Assembly (NCBI RefSeq): GCF_028369105.1
Contig: NZ_JAQNDO010000001.1
Coordinates: 7,720,501 to 7,784,500, forward strand
From: Polyangium mundeleinium
GTDB lineage: Bacteria; Myxococcota_A; Polyangia; Polyangiales; Polyangiaceae
DNA: 64,000 nt
Direction of reading: 5' to 3'
Below the pieces are notes generated by a model. The model was not told the origin of the DNA. It made no database searches and saw only the letters and a list, made by a program, of their open reading frames with translations. The position numbers and the translations under genes were made by a program. Position 1 is the stretch's first letter. The number at the start of each line of letters is the position of its first letter. Shown piece after piece: positions 44,970 through 52,872 of this stretch.

Positions 44970-46340
44970 TCACCCCTGCCGAGGCATTTCCAGAACGAAC
45001 CGCGCCCCGCGCCCCTCCTTCGGCGCGAGATACACCCTTCCCCCGTGCCGCCGCGCGATCTCCCGCACGATCGAAAGCCCGAGCCCCGCCCCCTGCCCCT
45101 GCTTTGCTTTGGCTCCCCGGTAAAATGGCTCGAAGATGTGCTCCGCTTCCTCGGCGCGGATCCCCTCCCCCTCGTCCTCCACCGAGATCTGCCACGCCTC
45201 TCCCGCCGCCTCGATTCCCACCGTGATCGTCGTCCCTCGCGGCGCATGGGCCATTGCGTTCGACAGCAAATTGTCGACCGCCTGCCGTGCCGTCTGCGCC
45301 TCGAACGCGGCCGGCGCCTCCTCCGGCAGCGAGGACGCGATCGTCACCCCGCGCGCCTCGGCCTCCCCTTCACATGCCTCCGCCGCTTCCCGCACCACGG
45401 CCGAGAGATCCCCTGCCTTCGCCTCCCACGTCACCTTCCCGAGCGCTGCGAGATCGAGCAGCCGCGCGGCCAGGTTCGACAAGCGCGTCACCTCGCCCCG
45501 CGCCCCGGCGAGCGCCTCCCTCAGCTCCTCTGTGCTCCGCTCCTTGCGCAAGGCGAGGTCCATCTCCGTGCGCATCAATCCGAGCGGCGTGCGTAACTCG
45601 TGTGCCGCATTCGCGATCAGCCGCTCCTGCGCGTCGCGCGCGGCCCGCAGCCGCTCCATCGCCTCTGCCAGCGCGACGCGCAGATCCGCGATCTCGTCGC
45701 CCGTCGGATCCGGGGGCAGGCGCCATGCGAGCGCGCCGCCGCGCAGCTCCGGGAGCTGCGCCGTCATGTCGCCGATGCGCCGGCTCATCCGGCCTGCTTG
45801 CACCCCTTGCAAGAAGAACAGGAGCGCCGCCGCCGCGGCCACGAGCCCCAGCGTCGCTTGCCAGTAAAGCCGCATCGTCGCGTCGAGCTCCGCGAGCGAG
45901 CTCTCCAGCGTGAGCACGTACGGCTCGCCCCACGGCGCGCGCACCGCCACCACGAGCGAGCGCATCCATCGCCCGTCGGAGGCCTGGTGCGTGAAGAGAC
46001 GTGGCCCCTCCGAACCCACGTTCGCGGAAGGCCGATCGGGGATCCAGCCATGCTCGGGGAAATGCGCGACGAGCTTCCCCGTCCCGTCGTAGAGCCCCGC
46101 CGTCGGCACGAACGAGCGCACGTCGTCCGCGAGCGGCGATTTGCCGAGGTGCACGTGCGGCGCGCCCGTCGGACCGTCGAAGAGGCTCACGCTCTCCACC
46201 GCTGCCTGCGCGAGCAGCGCCCGATCCAGCGCGCCGAGCAAGCTCCCGCGGAACACCACGCCCGCCACGCCCACCGCGAGCACCAGCACGAACGACGGCA
46301 GCGCCGCACCGAAAAGAACGAGCCGCGCCCGGACCCTCAC
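44970..46340 (-). CDS. Heavy-metal sensor histidine kinase of the efflux operon
   Basis: A 456-residue sensor kinase: helix 1 (LVLFGAALPSFVLVLAVGVA), a periplasmic domain of about 130 residues, helix 2 (ATLGLVAAAAALLFFLQ), a HAMP-like linker, HisKA with NAAHELRTPLGLMRTE (phospho-accepting His near 249) and HATPase_c with NLLSNAMAHA, EDEGEGI and GAGLGLSIVREIARRHGG. It pairs with the response regulator whose stop overlaps its GTG start (GTGA). The periplasmic loop probably senses metal excess; no obvious Cys or His cluster is visible there. Last gene of the operon. Confidence 0.92.
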   Translation of the reverse strand: MRVRARLVLFGAALPSFVLVLAVGVAGVVFRGSLLGALDRALLAQAAVESVSLFDGPTGAPHVHLGKSPLADDVRSFVPTAGLYDGTGKLVAHFPEHGWIPDRPSANVGSEGPRLFTHQASDGRWMRSLVVAVRAPWGEPYVLTLESSLAELDATMRLYWQATLGLVAAAAALLFFLQGVQAGRMSRRIGDMTAQLPELRGGALAWRLPPDPTGDEIADLRVALAEAMERLRAARDAQERLIANAAHELRTPLGLMRTEMDLALRKERSTEELREALAGARGEVTRLSNLAARLLDLAALGKVTWEAKAGDLSAVVREAAEACEGEAEARGVTIASSLPEEAPAAFEAQTARQAVDNLLSNAMAHAPRGTTITVGIEAAGEAWQISVEDEGEGIRAEEAEHIFEPFYRGAKAKQGQGAGLGLSIVREIARRHGGRVYLAPKEGRGARFVLEMPRQG

Positions 46341-47029
46341 GCTTCGCCTCGCGGCGGCTTCGCCACGGCCAGCCGATACCCCACGCCTCGCACGGCCTGG
46401 ATCGTCACCGCATCCCCGCAAACGCTCCGGAGCTTGCTCCGCAAATACCCCACGTACACGTCGACCACGTTCGGCGCGCCGTCGAACCCTGTCCCCCACA
46501 CCGTGCCGAGCAGCTCCGTCCGCGTCAGCGCCTCTCCCACGTGGCCCGCGAGCTCCGCCAAGAGCGCATACTCCCGCGCCGTCAGGCTCTCCTCGGCGCC
46601 GTCCCGCCCGATCACCCGGCGCCGCGCGTCCAGCGTGATCGGCCCGAGCCGCGTCAGCGCCTCGTGCCCCGCTCCGCGCCGATGCAGCGCCTCCAGGCGC
46701 GCCACGAGCTCTTCGAAGTCGAAAGGTTTGACGAGGTAGTCGTCCGCGCCGGCCCGCAGACCCGTCACGCGCTCGCCCACTGTCCCGCGCGCTGTCAGCA
46801 AGAGGACCGGCGTCTTGAGCCCGCGCTCCCGCCATCGCCGGAGCAGGGAAACGCCGTCCATCCCGGGCAGCGACCAGTCGAGGAGGATGACGTCGTAGAC
46901 GACCCCGAGGCCTTGTTCGAGCGCCTCCGTGCCGCTCGCCGCGAGGTCCACCTGATGGCCCTCCTCGCGGAGGCCTCGTTCGAGCAGGCGGGCCATCTTG
47001 GCCTCGTCCTCCACCACGAAGAGCTTCAC
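46337..47029 (-). CDS. OmpR-family response regulator of the efflux operon
   Basis: A 230-residue two-domain response regulator. The receiver has the acidic pair (VVEDEA), phospho-acceptor Asp51 (VILLDWSLPG), Thr79 and Lys101 (LVKPFDF). The C-terminal winged helix ends VDVYVGYLRSKL ... IQAVRGVGYRLA, typical of OmpR/CusR. GTG at 47029 overlaps the stop of the RND pump gene (GTGA) and the stop overlaps the kinase start. It is the likely binder of the 11-bp direct repeats at 52512-52544, which would make the operon self-regulating (inference). Confidence 0.94.
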   Translation of the reverse strand: MKLFVVEDEAKMARLLERGLREEGHQVDLAASGTEALEQGLGVVYDVILLDWSLPGMDGVSLLRRWRERGLKTPVLLLTARGTVGERVTGLRAGADDYLVKPFDFEELVARLEALHRRGAGHEALTRLGPITLDARRRVIGRDGAEESLTAREYALLAELAGHVGEALTRTELLGTVWGTGFDGAPNVVDVYVGYLRSKLRSVCGDAVTIQAVRGVGYRLAVAKPPRGEA

Positions 47030-50000
47030 GCCGCCATCGTAGCGCCGGACGAGCCCTCCGGCGGGGAAGGTGCTGGCGCCGGCGTGCCGCGGCGGCCTCG
47101 GCCGATCCAGCCGTACAAGCTCGGCACGATCAGCAAGGTGAGCAACGTCGAGGTCACGAGCCCGCCCACGACCACGGTCGCGAGCGGCCGCTGCACCTCG
47201 GAGCCGGCGCCGCGCGCGAGCATCATCGGCACGAACCCGAGCGCCGCGACGAGCGCCGTCATGAGCACCGGCCGCGCCCGCGCCCGCGCTGCGCTCTCCG
47301 CTGCCGCCGCGGGATCCTGCCCTGCGGCCTCGTTCGCGAGCACGCGCGAGAGCAGCACCACGCCGTTCAGCACGGCCACGCCCGAGAGCGCGATGAACCC
47401 CACGGCCGCGGAGATCGACACCGGCATGCCGCGGATCGTGAGCGCCACCATCCCGCCCACGCACGCGAACGGCACGTTCGTGAAGATGACGAGCATCGGC
47501 TTCACCTTGCGAAACGCGGCGAAGAGCGCCGCGAGGATGAGCGCCACCGCGGCCGGCACCACGACGAGCAGCCGGCGCGAGGCCTCCTGGAACGTCTCGT
47601 ATTGCCCGCCCCAGACGAGCCTGTAGCCGCGCGGCGCGGCGACGGCCTTGTCCACACGCGCCCGCGCCCGCGCCACGAGATCCCCGAGATCTGCGCCGCG
47701 CACGTTGAAGCCCACCACGATGCGCCGCTCGCCATCCTTGCGGCTCACGAGGCCCGGCGTCGGCAACGTCTCGACCTTCGCCACACGCGCGAGCGGCACG
47801 AGCCCGCCCGACGCCGTCGGCAAGCTCAGGTTCGGCAGATCAAACGCGCCCGCGACGCCCCCGATCCGCAAGACCACCGGGATCCGGAGGGGCCCGTCGT
47901 ACGTCGCGCCGACCTCGATGCCGCTGCGCACCGCCTGCACCGCGTCGAGCACCTCGCCGACGCCGAGGCCCACGAGCGACGCATCGAGCGCCTTCGGCTC
48001 GACTTCGAGGAGCGACACGTCCGGCGGCGCCAGCACCTTCACGTCCGCCGCGCCCTTCTCGGCGGCGATCTCGGCCGCGATCTTCTCCGCGAGCTCTCGC
48101 AGCACCACGAGATCCGCGCCGTAGACGCTCACGGCCACGTCCGAGACCGCTCCGCCGAGCAGCTCGTTGAACCGCATCTGGATCGGCTGCGTGAACGAGG
48201 GATCCGCGCCCGGCGAGCCCGCGTCCACCGCGCGCCGGATCTCCTCGATCAGCGCCTCGCGCTCGAGCCCCGGCCGCCACTTGTCCCGCGGCGCGAGCGT
48301 GATGAACACGTCCGCTTGTTCGAGGCCCATGATGTCCGTCGCGACCGCGGGGCTGCCCACGCGCGAGACGACCTGCTGCACCTCGGGCACCCTCCGCACC
48401 GCGGCTTCGAGCTTGCCCGCCTCGACGATCGCCGTCTCCAGGCTGATGTCGGGGGCGCGTGTCGTCTGCACGACGAGATCCCCCTCGTCGAGCTGCGGCG
48501 CGAGCTCGCTGCCCGCGCGCGCGTAGAGCACGACGCCGGCCGCGAAGAGCACGAGCGCGCTCGCGGCCACGAGGACAGGCCGCTTGACCACGAACGAAAG
48601 CGTGGGCCCGTAGATCCGCTCCACCATCCGCACGAGCCATGGATCCCGCGCCGGCACGTCCTTCTGCCGGAGCACGAGGCTCATCGCGGCGGGCACGTAC
48701 GTGAGCGACAGGACGAGCGACGTGAAGAGCGCGAACACCACGGTGAGCGCCATCGGCCGGAACATCTTCCCGTCCACGCCCGTCATCGTGAGCACCGGCA
48801 GGTACACGATCAGGATGATCAGCACCGAGAAGAACACGGGGCTCGCGACCTCGGCGCTGACGCCGCTCACCCACGATGTGCGTTCGGGCCCTCCCGCGGG
48901 AGCATTCCCCTTCTGCGACGCGTGGAAGACGTGTTCGACCATCACGACCGCGCCGTCGACGACGAGGCCAAAATCGATGGCGCCGAGGCTCATCAGGTTG
49001 CCCGGGATCCCGAGCGCCACCATGCCCGAGAGCGCCCCCAGCATCGAGAGCGGGATCGCCGAGGCCACGAGCAGCCCCGCGCGCAGGCTCCCGAGCATCG
49101 CGAAGAGCACCACACCGACGAGCAGGCCGCCTTCGAGCAGGCTCTTGCCCACCGTGCGGAGCGTGCTGCCGACGAGGTGGCTCCGGTCGTACACGAGCCG
49201 GATCGAGACGTCCTCGGGGAGCGCCGCGCGCACCGCGGGCATCTGCGCGTGGAGCCGATCCATCACGTCGAGCGCGTTGTCGCCCCGGAGCATCTGCACC
49301 ATCAGGTAGATGACCTCGCCGCGGCCGTCGGCCGTCGCCGCGCCAATCCGCGGCAGCCCGCCCACGCGCAGCTCCGCCACGTCGGAGACACGCACCGCGC
49401 GCCCTTCCTGATCGAGCGGCGACACGATCGCGTGCCCCAGCTCGGAAGGATCCTTCGGCCGCGCGACGGCACGGAGAAGCGCCTGTCCACGGCCGAGCGG
49501 CAAGCTCGCCCCGGGCGCGCTGCCGGTCGATCGTTCGAGCGCCTCGCGTAGCGAGCCGAGCGTCATGTGCCGCTGCGCGAGCCGCGCCGGATCGGCCACG
49601 ACCTCGATCGTACGCCGCTCGCCGCCCCAGGGGTTCACCTCCACGACGCCGGGCACCGCGCGGAGCAGCGGCGCCACGCGTGTCGACGAGAGCTCGTAGA
49701 GCTCCGCGAGCGAGCGCGACGGCGAGCTCAACGTGAAGTGAAAGATCTCGCCGAGCCCGCCCGTCACGGGCCCCAGCTCGGGCGCGCTCACGCCCGGCGG
49801 CAGCGCGCCCGCGACCGCCCCGATGCGCTCCGAGACCATCTGCCGCGCGCGCCACGGATCCACGGCGTCGTCGAAGACGATCGTCACCGACGAGATCCCG
49901 TACCGCGACAAGCTGCGGTGCTCTTCGAGGCCCGGAAGCCCGCCGAGCGCGAGCTCGATCGGCCGCGTCACCTGCCGCTCGACCTCCTCGGGCGTGAGGC

Positions 50001-50163
50001 CGGGCGCGCTCGTCAGCACGAGGACCTGGTTGTTCGTGATGTCCGGCAGCGCGTCGAGCTCGAGCCGCCGCCCGAGGAAGGCCCCCACGACGGCGAGGAC
50101 GAGCGTCACCGCCACGACGAGGCCCCGATGCCGGATCGAGAGCTTGACCAGCGCGGGGATCAA
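47026..50163 (-). CDS. Heavy-metal efflux RND pump (CusA/CzcA family)
   Basis: The inner-membrane proton-driven pump of a tripartite metal exporter, 1045 residues, normal length. The N-terminus IPALVKLSIRHRGLVV is typical. The HME-RND signature DFGLVVDGAVVMVEH lies in helix 4 (near residues 393-407) and carries the proton-relay acids; the second half ends TSTLLTLLIVPSLYGWIGR. Met triads of the CusA copper type are not evident, so divalent metal (Zn, Co, Cd, Ni) is somewhat more likely than copper, but this is uncertain. The start is best at TTG 50163, overlapping the stop of the fusion protein gene (TTGA). The downstream junction with the regulator also overlaps. Confidence 0.95.
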   Translation of the reverse strand: MIPALVKLSIRHRGLVVAVTLVLAVVGAFLGRRLELDALPDITNNQVLVLTSAPGLTPEEVERQVTRPIELALGGLPGLEEHRSLSRYGISSVTIVFDDAVDPWRARQMVSERIGAVAGALPPGVSAPELGPVTGGLGEIFHFTLSSPSRSLAELYELSSTRVAPLLRAVPGVVEVNPWGGERRTIEVVADPARLAQRHMTLGSLREALERSTGSAPGASLPLGRGQALLRAVARPKDPSELGHAIVSPLDQEGRAVRVSDVAELRVGGLPRIGAATADGRGEVIYLMVQMLRGDNALDVMDRLHAQMPAVRAALPEDVSIRLVYDRSHLVGSTLRTVGKSLLEGGLLVGVVLFAMLGSLRAGLLVASAIPLSMLGALSGMVALGIPGNLMSLGAIDFGLVVDGAVVMVEHVFHASQKGNAPAGGPERTSWVSGVSAEVASPVFFSVLIILIVYLPVLTMTGVDGKMFRPMALTVVFALFTSLVLSLTYVPAAMSLVLRQKDVPARDPWLVRMVERIYGPTLSFVVKRPVLVAASALVLFAAGVVLYARAGSELAPQLDEGDLVVQTTRAPDISLETAIVEAGKLEAAVRRVPEVQQVVSRVGSPAVATDIMGLEQADVFITLAPRDKWRPGLEREALIEEIRRAVDAGSPGADPSFTQPIQMRFNELLGGAVSDVAVSVYGADLVVLRELAEKIAAEIAAEKGAADVKVLAPPDVSLLEVEPKALDASLVGLGVGEVLDAVQAVRSGIEVGATYDGPLRIPVVLRIGGVAGAFDLPNLSLPTASGGLVPLARVAKVETLPTPGLVSRKDGERRIVVGFNVRGADLGDLVARARARVDKAVAAPRGYRLVWGGQYETFQEASRRLLVVVPAAVALILAALFAAFRKVKPMLVIFTNVPFACVGGMVALTIRGMPVSISAAVGFIALSGVAVLNGVVLLSRVLANEAAGQDPAAAAESAARARARPVLMTALVAALGFVPMMLARGAGSEVQRPLATVVVGGLVTSTLLTLLIVPSLYGWIGRGRRGTPAPAPSPPEGSSGATMAA

Positions 50164-51239
50164 TCGACGTCTCCGCCGGGCGTGGGAAGCGCGCGCGACG
50201 CATCCGCGGCCACCTCGTCCCCAGGGCGCAAATCCCCCTCGACGAGCGCATCCGCCCCGGAGCTCGACAGCACCTTCACCGGCAGCGGCGCGCCGGTCTT
50301 TCGCGAGAGCACCACGGCCGCGCCGTCTTTCAGCGTCACCGCCGCCGCGGGGATGGCCACCGCCATGCCGCCCGGATCGGGCGAGACGCGTACCTTCCCC
50401 AGCGTTCCATGCGGCAAGGCGATCACCTCCGCGGGCTTGAACCACGCGGCCACCGTCCCATCCCGCCCGCTCGTGCTCGGCGCTTCGCTCAGGAGCGTGA
50501 GCGCCGTGGTGTGCCCGAGCGGCCCCACGAAGACGAAGCGCGCGCCCGGCGGCGGCCGCTGCGAGAACCGCGCCTCGATCCGCGCCACGCCCGCGCCCTC
50601 GATCTGCGCAATCGGCGCGCCCGTGGGCTCACGCGACGCGCCGAGCGCCGCGTCGAGCTCGGTCACCACACCCGCGACCGGGCTCCTGAGTGTCACGAGC
50701 CCGCCCGAGCTCACGAGCGCGGCCACGTTCTTCGGCCCCAGCCCTGCGATCTTCAGCGTCGCGAGCGCCATCTGCTGCGCGGCCGACGCGTCCGCGAGCG
50801 TGCCCTCGACCTCGGCGATGTCCGCGAGCTTCGCGAGCCCGTCCTTCCGGAGCTCTTCGAGCTGCGCCTTGCGCTTGCCATGCGCCCCGATCCGCGTGCC
50901 CGCCGCCGCGAACGCGCCCGCCGCGCGCGCGAGCTCCGGCATCACCACGTCCGCGATCGGCGCGCCCTCGTCCACACGCTCGCCGTGCTCCACATGCACC
51001 TTCGTGATCCGCGCCGAGAACGGCGGCACCACCGCGCCCTTCGCCCCCGCAGGCGGCACGAGCTCAGCCGGCGCTTCGAGGAGCGAGAGCCCGCCCGGCG
51101 CGCGCGCCGCGACCCACGGCGTCTCCGCGCTCTTCGGGCCCACGCCCACGTCCGCAGCCGGCTCGGGCGCCGCCTCGGGGCGCGCGCACGCGGCGACGAA
51201 AAGCGCCGCCACGAAAGCCCCCATCCCTCGCGCCTTCAT
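50160..51239 (-). CDS. Efflux periplasmic adaptor (membrane fusion protein), CusB/CzcB-like
   Basis: A 359-residue lipoprotein adaptor that links pump and outer-membrane channel. Lipobox FVAAC at Cys18. The barrel-sandwich halves are seen as FSARITKVHVEHGERVDEGAPI and VTLRSPVAGVVTELDAAL, separated by a short alpha-hairpin (RKAQLEELRKDGLAKLADI). A beta-barrel and membrane-proximal domain follow (TLGKVRVSPDPGGMAVAIPA). The ATG overlaps the stop of the outer-membrane factor gene (ATGA) and the stop overlaps the pump start, giving strict order and coupling. Confidence 0.92.
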   Translation of the reverse strand: MKARGMGAFVAALFVAACARPEAAPEPAADVGVGPKSAETPWVAARAPGGLSLLEAPAELVPPAGAKGAVVPPFSARITKVHVEHGERVDEGAPIADVVMPELARAAGAFAAAGTRIGAHGKRKAQLEELRKDGLAKLADIAEVEGTLADASAAQQMALATLKIAGLGPKNVAALVSSGGLVTLRSPVAGVVTELDAALGASREPTGAPIAQIEGAGVARIEARFSQRPPPGARFVFVGPLGHTTALTLLSEAPSTSGRDGTVAAWFKPAEVIALPHGTLGKVRVSPDPGGMAVAIPAAAVTLKDGAAVVLSRKTGAPLPVKVLSSSGADALVEGDLRPGDEVAADASRALPTPGGDVD

Positions 51240-52483
51240 CGCGTCTTCTCCTGCTTCTTCCCGTCATCCATCGCCGAGAGCCAGAGCCAAAGTTTCACGC
51301 GCGCCCACGCATTCGCCGCCCGCGCGCGCTCGAGCCGAGCCTGCGCAGCCGCGACGTTCCTGCGCGCCGTGAGGACCTCCAGCATCGTCCCCTCGCCCGC
51401 CTCGAAGAGCCGCACCCGCGCCGCGAGCCCCTCCGTGAGCGCCGGCAAGATCGCGCCAGCGAGCGTGTCCACGATGTCCTGCGTGTGCTCGACCTCGTGG
51501 ATCCCCATGGCCACATCGGCCGACGCATTCGCCGCCTCGCGCTTCGTCTCGCCTTCGAGCTGCGCCGCCCGCGCGGCCATCACGCTGCGCTCGCGCTCGC
51601 CGCGATCAAAGACCGGGAGCGTGAGCCCAACCGCGCCATACCCCACGAGCCCGCCAGGCGAATCCCGCTGGACGTACACGCCAACCGAGAGCGAAGTCCC
51701 GCGCGCAGCCCGCTCCTCGGCCTCCCGCGCGCGCTCGACGCGGGCCGCGATCGCCTTCTGCTGCACGGTCGGCAGCATCGCCGCGCGCCTCTGCGCCTCC
51801 CGCAGGCCCGCCCCGGAAGGCAACACGGGCGCCGGCAAATCCCCACGCGCGCCCAGCGGATCCACGCCCGCAGCAATCACCCGCGAGAGCCCGAGCCCAC
51901 GTTCGAACACCTCGCCCTCCGCCCCAATCACCCCAAGCCGCGCCTCCGCGTGGTAAGCACGCGCATCCGCCGCATCCGCCTTCGTCACCGCCGAGGCCTG
52001 CGCCGCCTTCTCCACGAGCCGCGCAAACTCCCCCGCAAGCGCCGCCTCCCGCGCTGCAACATCGAGCACACGCTCAGCCGCCCAAAGATCGATCCACGCC
52101 CGCGCCGCATCGAGCCTTTGCGTCAGCGCGAGCACGCGCGCGCCCGCCGAGAGCTCCTCCTCCTCGACCCGCGCCGCGTCCTTGCGAGCCGAAGCCAACC
52201 CCGCAAGGTTCCACGATTGCGTCACGCTCGCCTGAATCTCGAAGCCCTGGTTCGGCGTGGGCAACACGCGGAACCCCGGCTGCACATAGATCTGCGGGTT
52301 CTCCGTCATCCCCGAAATCCGCGCACCAAGCGCATGTTTCGTGGTCACAGCGCGCTCAGCGCCGCGCACATCAGGCGTCGCGACGGACAAGCCGATGGCC
52401 TCGTCAAACGAGAGTGTTTTCGCAGGCGTCGTGGCCGCGAGCGCGACATTCGCAGCGATCGGAAGCGCGAGCCAGAAGCTCAT
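51236..52483 (-). CDS. TolC/CzcC-type outer-membrane efflux factor
   Basis: The outer-membrane channel of the metal exporter, 415 residues. The signal peptide (FWLALPIAANVALAA) is followed by two OEP repeats, each with the start motif of TolC-like proteins (TLSFDEAIGLSVATPDVRGA) and long amphipathic helices (ARVEEEELSAGARVLALTQR; LEGETKREAANASADVAMG). The end has a basic tail. First gene of the operon; ATG at 52483 lies 29 bases from the nearest 11-bp direct repeat. Together with the adaptor and pump it completes a CzcCBA-like system. Confidence 0.92.
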   Translation of the reverse strand: MSFWLALPIAANVALAATTPAKTLSFDEAIGLSVATPDVRGAERAVTTKHALGARISGMTENPQIYVQPGFRVLPTPNQGFEIQASVTQSWNLAGLASARKDAARVEEEELSAGARVLALTQRLDAARAWIDLWAAERVLDVAAREAALAGEFARLVEKAAQASAVTKADAADARAYHAEARLGVIGAEGEVFERGLGLSRVIAAGVDPLGARGDLPAPVLPSGAGLREAQRRAAMLPTVQQKAIAARVERAREAEERAARGTSLSVGVYVQRDSPGGLVGYGAVGLTLPVFDRGERERSVMAARAAQLEGETKREAANASADVAMGIHEVEHTQDIVDTLAGAILPALTEGLAARVRLFEAGEGTMLEVLTARRNVAAAQARLERARAANAWARVKLWLWLSAMDDGKKQEKTR

Positions 52484-52511
52484 GCGCGGACCCTAGCGCC
52501 ACCCCCCACGA

Positions 52512-52544
52512 GAGATCCTGAGGGGATCCTGAGAGAATTCTCAG
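52512..52544 (-). promoter_or_regulatory. Three tandem 11-bp direct repeats upstream of the efflux operon
   Basis: On the plus strand, GAGATCCTGAG (52512-52522), GGGATCCTGAG (52523-52533) and AGAATTCTCAG (52534-52544) follow each other without gap. The first two agree at ten of eleven positions. A period of 11 bases puts the half-sites on one face of the helix, as for OmpR/PhoB-type winged-helix regulators. They lie 29-61 bases upstream of the start of the outer-membrane factor gene, where the promoter must be, and the operon itself encodes such a regulator. Confidence 0.65.
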
Positions 52545-52557
52545 AAAGCTGGCAGGC

Positions 52558-52668
52558 CGTCGCGCCGGGGCGCTGCCCCGGACCCCGCGGGGGCTGTCCG
52601 CCCCTCGACCCGGACCAGCGAGGCGCTGGACCCAGGGTTGAAAAACTGCGCTCCGCGCAGTTTTTCAA
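52558..52668 (+). repeat. Four-hairpin dispersed repeat, copy 4
   Basis: Hairpin A CCGGGGC / GCCCCGG (52565-52581), B GGGGC / GCCCC around TGTCC (52590-52604), C CCAGCG-AGG-CGCTGG (52615-52629) and D TTGAAAAACTGCGC / GCGCAGTTTTTCAA (52638-52668, perfect 14-bp stem). C and the outer part of D differ from copies 2, 3 and 6 on both arms, keeping the pairing. This is the only copy not placed after a stop codon; it is upstream of the efflux operon and forms an inverted pair with copy 5. Confidence 0.8.
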
Positions 52669-52759
52669 ACAGGCCGACGAAGAACCCGGGTTGCCAGCAG
52701 AAGCAGCAGCGCGGCTGTCTTCGGCGGCAGGGTCGTTGCCGGTCTTGACCGGGCCTGTT

Positions 52760-52863
52760 CGATGAGCTGCGCGGAGCGCAGTTCATCGAGCTTGGGTCCA
52801 GCCCCTGGCTGGTCCGGGTCCCGGGGCGGACAGCCCCGGGTGGGGCCTGGGGCAAAGCCCCAG
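52760..52863 (-). repeat. Four-hairpin dispersed repeat, copy 5 (antisense orientation)
   Basis: In minus orientation: A CTGGGGC / GCCCCAG (52847-52863), B CCCGGGGC / GCCCCGGG (52820-52840), C CCAGCC / GGCTGG (52798-52812), D stem at 52760-52788 with arms CGATGAGCTGCGC and GCGCAGTTCATCG (one mismatch). It begins nine bases after the stop of the oxidoreductase gene at 52873, in sense with it. The 91 bases between copies 4 and 5 (52669-52759) contain no gene. Confidence 0.8.
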
Positions 52864-52872
52864 CTCCGCGGC

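Noticed and set aside
44284-45195. Long open frames in several phases across the 43-bp array
   Set aside because: The unit length is not a multiple of three and the same repeat is read in every phase; the translations are Arg/Pro/Ser-rich without any gene features.
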